Source: CBDHGY01 sp965263325
GTDB lineage: Bacteria > Pseudomonadota > Alphaproteobacteria > Caulobacterales > Hyphomonadaceae
Assembly (NCBI GenBank): GCA_965263325.1
Contig: CBDHGY010000002.1
Coordinates: forward strand, 1,674,001 to 1,738,000
DNA: 64,000 nt
Direction: 5' to 3'
Part shown: positions 24,149 through 32,101 of the stretch, in pieces
How the letters are laid out: each line of letters starts with the position of its first letter
Position numbering within the stretch: the first letter of the stretch is position 1
Notes under the pieces: model-generated
Told to the model about the DNA's origin: nothing
Seen by the model: only the letters and a program-made list of their open reading frames with translations
The model's database searches: none
Position numbers and translations under genes: made by a program

Positions 24149-27100
24149 TTAGGCTCTGTCCAAACCAAGCCATTTCTCGTCGAGGCGTGCAAGTCTTGAA
24201 CTCGCCTCGTCGCCAAAATTGGGGCGAACACCAAACGGCCAATCGCCTACCATGAATCCAATTTTTTCCTGCTCGAGTCGCATTACGTAATCTAGCCGGC
24301 TTTTTTCTGTTTCAAGGATCGACAGTTGCTTTGCAACCAGTTGGCGATCTGATGGCGGAAACGCGCTGATCATATCTTTAAGCAATTTCCGAGATTTCCT
24401 GCTCCGCAAAAAACTTCTTAGGAACTCAATACCCAAGTACATCACACTTACGGCTACAAAGCCTGCACCTATGGCTACAGTTGCTACCCCAATAACGTTA
24501 AGTACTTTTAGGAGCGTTGCCCAGTCGTACATTTCGGCCAACAACAGCAAGCCGATATAACCTCCGATGAGCGCCCACACCAGAAGTAGTGAGAATACAA
24601 AACGCGCTATTCGACCCCAAAATTCCTTTAAACTCACCCTCGGCGCTTGAGATGGGCTCAGATAAAGTGGGAATTTTCTCCGCGCGACATAGCAAGATGT
24701 CAATTCGAAAATTACAACTAATGATAGCACAATCAAAAACGGTTTGAACCATACATCAGCGAGAAACTCGGAGTTCCCAAAATAAGCACGTAATAAAAAG
24801 GAAACCAGCAGTATAAACAATATGGAACGCACTATCTCAAATGGATTAGAAAGTTCTTGGCGCAATGATGAGAAGCCCGCAGCGTCGACGGCTTCTGCTT
24901 TAGAGAAAATTCGCCGAGTAACCGATAACAAGCTTGTGAGAAACCCCAAGAGCACTGCCACCGGTTGTCGCCAACGGTACCATGACCGAATGTCTGATAC
25001 CTTCTTATCAAAATGGGTCTCTTTTATTTCGCGCAATGAGGGCGACAGTTCTAACAAGAAGCCGAGGTCATTTGACCTTTTGCGAAACTCATCCCCCGGT
25101 ATTTTTACAATGCTACGCCATATCCGCAACATTACATCCTCCGACAGACTCGGTTGAAAACGGCAGGCATTAATGACGGTTTCTTCTATCCATGAATCGC
25201 CCATTTCTAAGGCAAGAATGGATACTTCCAGCAAGCGATCTCTTGATAAAAGTCCAACCAGTTCAACCGCATGCTTTAATTTAACAATGTCTACTTCCGC
25301 AGTTTCTCTTATCGAATACTTGCTCAATCGGTCGTAAAATTTGAACCTGTCGGCATCACCCATGTATTCAGCTCTGGAAACCAGCTCCGCAGGCATAGCG
25401 CGCAAAATCAGCTGACCTATTTTCTCCTCGATGTCTCGAAGGTCTGAAGATCGAGCGCGGAAAGCTGACACAAGAAAGCGCGAACAATTGAGCGCTCGGC
25501 GATATTTCGGAGCATTCAAATTGGTTTCGCTAAAGCCCGGTTCAATCTCATTCCAACATAGCTGCGCCACGTTCCATTTCTGATCTTCGGACATAAGCTC
25601 AACCATCAAGACGGACATATCCCGACGGCGATTATCCTGTGCCACCCATTCCAGATCAAAAGGTATATTATTTTGCACAAGTTTTTGAACAACAAAATAC
25701 TCTTGAATGCGCCGATGTGAAAAGCTTATCATTTCACTAGGTGGTCGGCCCTTCCGCATCATATTTACATTGCATAGAAGATCGATAATTTTAGATACAT
25801 CCTGCCCGGCAAAGCGCGTCTCGATCTCAGATAGTGGTGCCTCTAGTCCAGTGGTTGCTGAATCAAACAATTCGAACGCTAAATCTCGACAAAATGAATA
25901 AAGCGCTTGAGAGTCCGCCACTACCGTTTTGCGTATTCGATTTTCAATGAAACTGTCAAAAAGTTCGGTTTGTGTGACCGGCAGTCTCTTGTTGACGATA
26001 CAAAATTCGGAGATCAACCCGTGATAAAAAGGTGTTCTTGCGAGCGGGACCAGGTCAGGTCGTTCTTCAAATAAAGTATCGACCAAACCTAATGGAAAGT
26101 TTTCTTTTTTCCTAAACGCTTCTACGATTTTGCTATCACTAAACGGCCGAATTTCTAGTCTCGTTATTACCTCGTCGGGGAGTATCGGACTACGCGTAGG
26201 ACGCGATGCAATTATTGCCCGAGATGTTTCTCTTTTCCCTGCACTTACAAAACGGCTGATCAACCGCGATACATGTTTAATGACATCGCTAGATTCTTGC
26301 GCGTCCAAAATCCCGGGAATTTCGTCGAAAGAGTCAAATATCCAAAAAATTTTTCCACCTGAATGGAGCGTGGAAAGGTGTTCCTCGAAGAATGGCGAAA
26401 TTATCGGGTGATGTTCGTACCGAAGATAATCACTCAAAAATTCCTGAAAATCATCTAAGGTAGGAAGGGCCTCGTCTGTCCATGGGTGTCGGGCGACCCA
26501 AGACTTAAGGTTTACATAAATAGGAAATGGGTCATCAACGCTGATTTGATCAAGGCCTCGCCTGGCTAAGGCCCGCATAGCCACGCTTTTACCTGACCCA
26601 GGGTCGCCAATCACCAGAAACAACTTCGTATGAACGTCTTTTTCAATGGAAGGCAGCAACTCATCTACTTTTCTAACCTTACCGTCGGAGCGGGTAACCG
26701 TCACTTCCGCATTCAAAGGGGTGAATTCACTAGCCTTAAAGTCGAAGTCTTGATCGAGGTACTTTAGTTCATTCAGAATCTCCGCAGATACTTCCTGTAA
26801 TTGAACATCATCTAGACTCGTCTCAACGGAGTTAGTCCAAAAATTATCGAGCTTAGTTGAAGGTTGTCCCGGAGAACTTGCGTCATTCGAACGTTTTTTG
26901 AAATCGGTGAGAGACTTTGCAACTTTAAATTTTAGATCATCGACTGAAACAAACTCTGAAGAAATATCTGAAGCTTGCGCGCGCTTAATGAAAGCTTCGC
27001 GTTTTTTTCTGGATTCATCACCTTCCTTCCAAGCGGCTATCACATCAGCTTGCGTCATCTGATGTTGATCGTTGATGATGAATACAAAGGTGGGCAAACC

Positions 27101-27397
27101 GCGCTTTGTAGCATGACGGAACTCTAGCTCCGTTAGCGAAAGGCCCAAGGGATTCCGCTCTTCACATTCCGGACATTGACCGTATCTAGATCCAATTAGA
27201 CCGACATAATAATCTGCGTCATCCACTTTTTTTATTGAAGAATCGATTAAATCAGAATCCGGAATAGAGGCATCGAACTCCATGGCTATTGGAAGATATT
27301 TTTCACCGGTAATAACTTTAATTACTTCATCCCGATGGTGCTCCAAATCATAGAAGGTACTCGAAACCATTACGCTATGAATTCGTTTGTCGGTCAT
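24149..27397 (-). CDS. DUF4062-NACHT STAND NTPase with C-terminal membrane helices, candidate defence protein
   Basis: A 1082-residue protein. The N-terminal DUF4062 domain (about 5-105) opens with Val-Met-Val-Ser-Ser-Thr-Phe-Tyr-Asp-Leu. A NACHT NTPase follows: Walker A Gly-Asp-Pro-Gly-Ser-Gly-Lys-Ser at 264-271 and Walker B Trp-Ile-Phe-Asp-Ser-Phe-Asp-Glu at 352-359. A helical mid-region leads to about four hydrophobic helices (roughly 840-985) and a cytoplasmic tail. STAND NTPases with NACHT cores often act as phage-triggered immune proteins. Here DUF4062 and the membrane helices could be effector or anchor parts. The gene is single, visibly AT-richer than its neighbours, next to an adhesin and a gene relic, suggesting horizontal arrival. 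No partner gene is seen. Confidence 0.82.
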   Translation of the reverse strand: MTDKRIHSVMVSSTFYDLEHHRDEVIKVITGEKYLPIAMEFDASIPDSDLIDSSIKKVDDADYYVGLIGSRYGQCPECEERNPLGLSLTELEFRHATKRGLPTFVFIINDQHQMTQADVIAAWKEGDESRKKREAFIKRAQASDISSEFVSVDDLKFKVAKSLTDFKKRSNDASSPGQPSTKLDNFWTNSVETSLDDVQLQEVSAEILNELKYLDQDFDFKASEFTPLNAEVTVTRSDGKVRKVDELLPSIEKDVHTKLFLVIGDPGSGKSVAMRALARRGLDQISVDDPFPIYVNLKSWVARHPWTDEALPTLDDFQEFLSDYLRYEHHPIISPFFEEHLSTLHSGGKIFWIFDSFDEIPGILDAQESSDVIKHVSRLISRFVSAGKRETSRAIIASRPTRSPILPDEVITRLEIRPFSDSKIVEAFRKKENFPLGLVDTLFEERPDLVPLARTPFYHGLISEFCIVNKRLPVTQTELFDSFIENRIRKTVVADSQALYSFCRDLAFELFDSATTGLEAPLSEIETRFAGQDVSKIIDLLCNVNMMRKGRPPSEMISFSHRRIQEYFVVQKLVQNNIPFDLEWVAQDNRRRDMSVLMVELMSEDQKWNVAQLCWNEIEPGFSETNLNAPKYRRALNCSRFLVSAFRARSSDLRDIEEKIGQLILRAMPAELVSRAEYMGDADRFKFYDRLSKYSIRETAEVDIVKLKHAVELVGLLSRDRLLEVSILALEMGDSWIEETVINACRFQPSLSEDVMLRIWRSIVKIPGDEFRKRSNDLGFLLELSPSLREIKETHFDKKVSDIRSWYRWRQPVAVLLGFLTSLLSVTRRIFSKAEAVDAAGFSSLRQELSNPFEIVRSILFILLVSFLLRAYFGNSEFLADVWFKPFLIVLSLVVIFELTSCYVARRKFPLYLSPSQAPRVSLKEFWGRIARFVFSLLLVWALIGGYIGLLLLAEMYDWATLLKVLNVIGVATVAIGAGFVAVSVMYLGIEFLRSFLRSRKSRKLLKDMISAFPPSDRQLVAKQLSILETEKSRLDYVMRLEQEKIGFMVGDWPFGVRPNFGDEASSRLARLDEKWLGLDRA

Positions 27398-27557
27398 TCC
27401 CCTACCCTCAACCGAAATTTGCAGCTTTTGTATTCTCTATGTGAGATGACTCTTATTTCAATCCCACTCCAACAACATTAGCAACCCAATTTCACTCAAC
27501 AAGCTCGTACGGATTACCCCCTACCATAACTTTTGCATTTCTGCTTAAAGTCGCCCG

Positions 27558-29267
27558 ATGAGCGATTCTGATCAGAATGAGCGAGATGATGCGACCTTCT
27601 CCATGTTTGGGGAGGCCGAAATGGGCGCAGCGCCAGAGGGTTATCAGGTGCTTGCGCGAAAATATCGCCCACGCCTGTTTGAGGATTTAATCGGCCAGGA
27701 GGCCATGGTCCGGACCCTCTCCAACGCGTTCGAGACTGGCCGTATCGCCCATGCCTTCATGCTGACGGGTGTGCGCGGCGTTGGCAAAACGACGACGGCG
27801 CGATTGCTCGCGCGCGGCCTGAATTACGAAAATGAAGACCATGACGGGCCATCCGTAAACCTGACCCCACCCGGCGAGCATTGCCAGTCCATCATGGAAA
27901 GCCGCCACCCGGACGTTCTCGAGCTCGATGCCGCCTCCCGTACGGGCGTCGCAGACATGCGCGAGTTGCTTGACGGTGTGCGTTATGCGCCCGTGTCAGC
28001 CCGCTTCAAAGTCTACATCATCGACGAGGTGCACATGCTCTCGACGGCTGCGTTTAATGCGCTGCTGAAGACGCTCGAAGAGCCGCCGCCGCATGTAAAG
28101 TTCATATTTGCGACAACAGAAATCAGAAAAGTGCCGGTGACGGTTCTCTCGCGCTGCCAGCGGTTTGATCTGAAACGCCTCGATGTTGAGGGCCTTGCAG
28201 TGCACCTCGGAAAAATTGCGACGGCGGAAGGTGCCAGCGTTTCCGAAGAAGGCCTTGCCCTGATTGCACGGGCAGCAGAAGGCTCAGTTCGCGACGGGTT
28301 GTCCATTCTCGACCAGACGATTGTCCAGACAACCGGCGGCGCGGAAGTCACACCAGAGCGCATTCGCGATATGCTCGGTCTTGCTGACCGCGGGCGCCTG
28401 CTCGACGTGTTCGAGATGGCTGTCGGCGGAAACGTCAAAAACGCAAATGATGAAGTTGCCGATCAAATCCATGCTGGCGCGGATCCCTTGGTTATCCTGA
28501 AAGATCTTCTGGATGTTTGCGCAGACGTTGCGACCTGCCAGGCTGCAGGCGGCGACTATGCACCGCCAGGGCCAGCTGACTGGGCGCAGCGCACACAAAA
28601 ACTCGCCCAAACGCTGACACCCGCGCAGGCAAGCCGGTACTGGCAAATCCTGTTGTCTGGTTACAATGACGCACAAACCGCGCCAGACGTCGGCACAGCT
28701 GCACGCATGGTCGTGATCCGCCTCGCTGCTGCTGCGCAATTGCCGTCTCCTGAAGAAGCGGCGCACATGCTTGCCAAGGGAGGCGCACAAGGTTCGCCGG
28801 GAAAGCCTGATACAAAACGGGCGGAGACCGGCAGCAATGTTGGAACGCCAGCGCTTGCGAAATTTGAAGATGTCGCCGCGCTGCTTGATGAGCGCCGGCA
28901 GGCTAATCTCTCCTATGATGTTGCGAGGTATTTGCGCCCTGCGAGCTTTGCGCCGGGCAAAATCACCTGCGAGGTCAAAGACGGCGGCAAGCGTGATATC
29001 CTCACCCGGCTGGCTGACTTTCTCGAAGAAGAAACCGGTGAGGAGTGGGAAGTTCACGCCGACCGCGCCGAGGTGGAAACGCTGCACGAGGCGGGCGAAC
29101 GGCGCAAGCAGGAGCGGTTCGCCAAAGCCGCTGAAGACCCCGGCATCAAGGCGGCGCTTGCCGCATTTCCGGGCGCAAAGATTGTCGATGTGCAATCTGC
29201 CCCCATATCAGGTGCCAAGGACACACAAAAAAGCGCGGATATCTTGCCGCTGACGAAAGAGGCTTAG
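27558..29267 (+). CDS. dnaX: DNA polymerase III subunit gamma/tau
   Basis: A 569-residue clamp-loader ATPase. Walker A Gly-Val-Arg-Gly-Val-Gly-Lys-Thr is at 71-78, followed by Asp-Glu-Val-His-Met-Leu and the SRC-type Leu-Ser-Arg-Cys-Gln-Arg-Phe motif. Domain III and a tau-like C-terminal domain complete it. The zinc module, normally four cysteines, keeps only one here in Gly-Glu-His-Cys-Gln, so zinc binding is probably lost. A short acidic extension precedes the conserved start. It is followed after 6 bases by ybaB, but recR, usually next in line, lies 4.8 kb away. Confidence 0.95.
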   Translation: MSDSDQNERDDATFSMFGEAEMGAAPEGYQVLARKYRPRLFEDLIGQEAMVRTLSNAFETGRIAHAFMLTGVRGVGKTTTARLLARGLNYENEDHDGPSVNLTPPGEHCQSIMESRHPDVLELDAASRTGVADMRELLDGVRYAPVSARFKVYIIDEVHMLSTAAFNALLKTLEEPPPHVKFIFATTEIRKVPVTVLSRCQRFDLKRLDVEGLAVHLGKIATAEGASVSEEGLALIARAAEGSVRDGLSILDQTIVQTTGGAEVTPERIRDMLGLADRGRLLDVFEMAVGGNVKNANDEVADQIHAGADPLVILKDLLDVCADVATCQAAGGDYAPPGPADWAQRTQKLAQTLTPAQASRYWQILLSGYNDAQTAPDVGTAARMVVIRLAAAAQLPSPEEAAHMLAKGGAQGSPGKPDTKRAETGSNVGTPALAKFEDVAALLDERRQANLSYDVARYLRPASFAPGKITCEVKDGGKRDILTRLADFLEEETGEEWEVHADRAEVETLHEAGERRKQERFAKAAEDPGIKAALAAFPGAKIVDVQSAPISGAKDTQKSADILPLTKEA

Positions 29268-29273
29268 AAAGAC

Positions 29274-29600
29274 ATGGACAATTTCAAGGACATGCTGGCA
29301 AAGGCTGGCGAAATGCAGGCGAAGATGAACAAGGCGCAGGAAGAAATCGCGCAGACCGAAGCCGAAGGTGTTGCGGGCGCAGGCATGGTGAAAGTCATCC
29401 TAAAAGGCAAAGGCGAGCTCGTCAGTGTGCAGATTGATCCGTCGCTTATGGGCGACGAGGCCGAGATCCTCGAAGACCTGATCAAAGCGGCCCACAATGA
29501 GGCGCGCAAAAATCTTGAACAGGCCATGGCAAAAGCGATGGAGACCGCAACATCCGGCTTTGCTGATATGCTGCCCCCCGGCATGAAAATGGGGTTTTAG
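29274..29600 (+). CDS. ybaB: YbaB/EbfC family nucleoid-associated protein
   Basis: A 108-residue DNA-binding protein with the family pattern: an N-terminal helix Met-Leu-Ala-Lys-Ala-Gly-Glu-Met-Gln, then Lys-Val-Ile-Leu-Lys-Gly-Lys-Gly-Glu-Leu and Glu-Asp-Leu-Ile-Lys-Ala-Ala-His-Asn-Glu-Ala. YbaB forms tweezer-like dimers that coat the nucleoid. It is co-transcribed with dnaX (6-base gap). In most alphaproteobacteria recR follows directly; here a 4.7-kb block intervenes. Confidence 0.95.
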   Translation: MDNFKDMLAKAGEMQAKMNKAQEEIAQTEAEGVAGAGMVKVILKGKGELVSVQIDPSLMGDEAEILEDLIKAAHNEARKNLEQAMAKAMETATSGFADMLPPGMKMGF

Positions 29601-29685
29601 CGCCTCCGTCTAACAGCGCCAGCACGCGCATCTTCAAAAGCGGCTCGCTGATGAAGTGTTTGGCTGGCTTGTATTTTTTCTACCG

Positions 29686-30111
29686 CTATCCGGGGTCAAG
29701 AATCGTATATCCGCAAATCGGCCCTGACCGCATTATCGCAGGCTCACTCCCCGAACGCTGAGCCGCCAGTTGCCATGCCATCGCGCCGACCAGCCCGCGC
29801 GCCATCATATTCTGAAGCAGACAGGTAATCGCCAGCAGGCACACGGCGATCATGCGCAGAAAGGCCAGCGCGGCATCGTCCGCGTCTGTCTCGGGCGGCC
29901 CCGCTTCCAACACCTCTGACATTTCTTTCAGCAACATCACTTGCGCGGCGCGCACAATGGTCTGCAATTGCGCGGCCTGTGGCCCTGCGCCCGCAGCGCA
30001 CCCATCCTCGTATCGACGCATCAGCCGCGCAAAGGCGACGATCACAAGCGCGATCGCCCGCCATTTCGCCGCGAGCGCTTGAAGGGGAGAATAAGAGGCT
30101 TTGGTGGTCAC
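29686..30111 (-). CDS. Hypothetical protein, uncertain
   Basis: A 141-residue frame starting at a GTG. It is alanine- and leucine-rich, with a hydrophobic stretch near 84-112 (Ala-Phe-Leu-Arg-Met-Ile-Ala-Val-Cys-Leu-Leu) and a negatively charged middle (Glu-Val-Leu-Glu-Ala-Gly-Pro-Pro-Glu-Thr-Asp). I recognise no family. No good Shine-Dalgarno precedes it. It sits between ybaB and REP-like palindromes, within the block that separates recR from dnaX. It may be a small membrane-associated protein or not a gene at all. Confidence 0.4.
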   Translation of the reverse strand: MTTKASYSPLQALAAKWRAIALVIVAFARLMRRYEDGCAAGAGPQAAQLQTIVRAAQVMLLKEMSEVLEAGPPETDADDAALAFLRMIAVCLLAITCLLQNMMARGLVGAMAWQLAAQRSGSEPAIMRSGPICGYTILDPG

Positions 30112-30192
30112 GAGAGATTATATAGGAATATATTCTGATTACGCAAGAGGCGAGCCGCAAGTTTTCTGGGTCCCGGGTCTCGTTCCACTCGC

Positions 30193-30264
30193 CCGGGATG
30201 ACAGATCGTAAAATGCGGTTCTTTACTCTGTCATCCCGGAATTTGCGGAGCAAATATCCGGGAT
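30193..30264. repeat. REP-like palindromic cluster
   Basis: CCGGGATGACAGA at about 30193-30205 is inverted as TCTGTCATCCCGG at about 30227-30239. The latter begins a second palindrome, ATCCCGGAATTTGC with GCAAATATCCGGGAT, at 30233-30264. CCGGGAT-centred imperfect palindromes are common intergenic REP-type elements in alphaproteobacterial genomes. It lies downstream of the TIR-SUMF1 gene. Confidence 0.65.
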
Positions 30265-30332
30265 CCAGTATTAAAACTGCCGCGGCGCGGTGCGCCTTGC
30301 CCTTTGTCGGGAAATCGCATCTCATGCGATTT

Positions 30333-31937
30333 CTAATCCTCCAAAGCCCGAGCAATACGAAAGCCGAAGAGGTTGAGTCGGTACGTAGGGTCGTTCCTGT
30401 TGCGGGACGCCGAGCGGAGATTTCTTGGATCGTCGAGCCAGGCCCCGCCGCGCTGCACACGGCGATCACAATTGCCGCTGAGCCAAGCGGAGCCATTACT
30501 CGGAGCTTCTGAATACGAACTGTTCCAACAATCCTCCGTCCATTCCCAAACATTTCCTTGCATATCGTAAAGACCAAAAGCATTTGCCGAAAATGATCCG
30601 ACAGGCGCTGAGTATTCCCATCGATCACGACGTGTCGCGAATGGCGCGCAGCATTCGTCTTGGCCATAGTTTGCGTAGTCATAGCTCGCTTGATTGCCCC
30701 ACCAATAGGCCGTCATCGTGCCAGCCCGTGCGACATACTCCCATTCTGCTTCTGAAAGCAGACGATAGGTCTCGCCCGTCTTCCGGCTCAGCCAGCGTAC
30801 ATAGGCCTTGGCATCATTCCAGTCGACTTCGATCACAGGCCTGTTACCCTTGCCCCAGCCATTATCACCGCCAGCGCCTTCCGGGCCGGATCCATCACAA
30901 CCACCATCCGCAACACACGCGTCCCATTCCGCCCACGTCACCTCAAACTTGCCCACCGCAAAGGGCTGGGAGATCGTGACCGTGCGCTGCGGACCTTCAT
31001 CATCATCTCGGCCATTTTCACTGCTCGGCGACCCCATCATGAAGCTCCCCGCAGGCACAACGACCATTTCTGGGCCTTTGCTGCCATCGCTCAGCGTGTC
31101 ACGAAACGTGGAACCTACGGGATAACGCGCTGCAAGAACGATCGCCTCACGCCGAGTTTGAGCGGCTTCGTCCGCCGCGTCTTTCTCGCGTTGGCGCTCC
31201 GCCATCATATCCGCCTGTCGTTGACGCTCGGCGGCTTCCTCGTCTCTGATCATTTGCTGGCGCGCCGCCTCAAGCTCATTCGCTTCATCGCGTTCCGCTT
31301 CGCTCATTTCCGCGCCATCATCTGCTTCTGCAACAGCGACTTCAATGGGTTTATCAGGCGGGCTTAGAAACCGGTCCAGCACCCCGCTCTGCCAGAGACC
31401 AAACCCGCCCGCTGCAAGGATGATCACCGCCGCGAGTGGCACCAGCCAGCCCGGCACCCCGCCGCTTACTTTCTCTTCCTCCGCAAAGCCAAGCCCGCGC
31501 ATCATGCGGTCAATCGCGGGCTGGACGCCGCCACGCGGAATCTCCACCGCCTGGCGGCGAACAATGGGTTTGAGAGACTCCGGTAATTGTTCCAGGCTGG
31601 GCATTTTCGCGCCGCCCAGCAAAAGCGGCACGACCGGAATGCCGCGCTTTAAGGCAGACTCAATCTCAATGCGCACGAAATCATCCGGGTCATCCAGACG
31701 GCGATTGCCAGAGGCATCCACCGTGCGCAGCCAGTTTACCCCGATCGCGACCAGCATCACGTCACACTGATCGACGTATTTATTCAGGTGCTCCACAAAA
31801 TCGACGCCGGGCGGGATATTGTCGACATCGACGAAGATATCATCGGCGCTCTTTGCATAAGGTTTCAGCGCTGCGTGAACCTGATCCACGGCAAAGCCCG
31901 CATCCTCACGCCGGTATGAGATGAAAATCTTCGCCAT
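30333..31937 (-). CDS. TIR - transmembrane - SUMF1 (FGE-sulfatase-like) protein
   Basis: A 534-residue three-part protein. The TIR domain is at about 1-130 (Ile-Phe-Ile-Ser-Tyr-Arg-Arg-Glu-Asp, and Val-Arg-Ile-Glu-Ile-Glu-Ser-Ala-Leu carrying a possible NADase glutamate). A transmembrane helix lies near 165-190 (Trp-Leu-Val-Pro-Leu-Ala-Ala-Val-Ile-Ile), then a charged coiled coil (about 215-285), then a SUMF1 domain (about 300-534) with Asn-Val-Trp-Glu-Trp-Thr and a Phe-Gly-Phe-Arg-Ile-Ala-Arg end. The cysteine pair that makes formylglycine is absent, so the domain may instead bind ligand. ATG 31937 has a GGGGG site 5 bases upstream. Confidence 0.88.
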   Translation of the reverse strand: MAKIFISYRREDAGFAVDQVHAALKPYAKSADDIFVDVDNIPPGVDFVEHLNKYVDQCDVMLVAIGVNWLRTVDASGNRRLDDPDDFVRIEIESALKRGIPVVPLLLGGAKMPSLEQLPESLKPIVRRQAVEIPRGGVQPAIDRMMRGLGFAEEEKVSGGVPGWLVPLAAVIILAAGGFGLWQSGVLDRFLSPPDKPIEVAVAEADDGAEMSEAERDEANELEAARQQMIRDEEAAERQRQADMMAERQREKDAADEAAQTRREAIVLAARYPVGSTFRDTLSDGSKGPEMVVVPAGSFMMGSPSSENGRDDDEGPQRTVTISQPFAVGKFEVTWAEWDACVADGGCDGSGPEGAGGDNGWGKGNRPVIEVDWNDAKAYVRWLSRKTGETYRLLSEAEWEYVARAGTMTAYWWGNQASYDYANYGQDECCAPFATRRDRWEYSAPVGSFSANAFGLYDMQGNVWEWTEDCWNSSYSEAPSNGSAWLSGNCDRRVQRGGAWLDDPRNLRSASRNRNDPTYRLNLFGFRIARALED

Positions 31938-32066
31938 GCTGGCCCCCTGCAACGCTCGGAGGATAATCTAACGCCCTCCCCTCAAATGGGAAGTTGCGCA
32001 CGGGCACGTGTTGCACAACCGCCACTGCGACAAAGTTGCGATTGATTTGCATTATCAGTCGCCGTA

Positions 32067-32085
32067 ATTGCAAATCATTCTCAAT
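32067..32085. promoter_or_regulatory. Fur-like box upstream of the TonB receptor
   Basis: ATTGCAAATCATTCTCAAT is close to a 19-bp Fur box (read from the other strand it contains TTGAGAATGATTTGCAA). It lies 17 bases before the start codon, where repression by iron-loaded Fur is expected for a siderophore receptor. Confidence 0.7.
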
Positions 32086-32101
32086 TACAGAAAGTTTTGC
32101 T

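Noticed and set aside
28284..29195. 303-codon leftward open frame inside dnaX
   Set aside because: Antisense shadow of the conserved dnaX C-terminal part; no family resemblance.
29744..30682. 312-codon leftward open frame across the REP-like region
   Set aside because: Overlaps the 3' end of the TIR-SUMF1 gene in another frame and runs through palindromic repeats; no recognisable domain.
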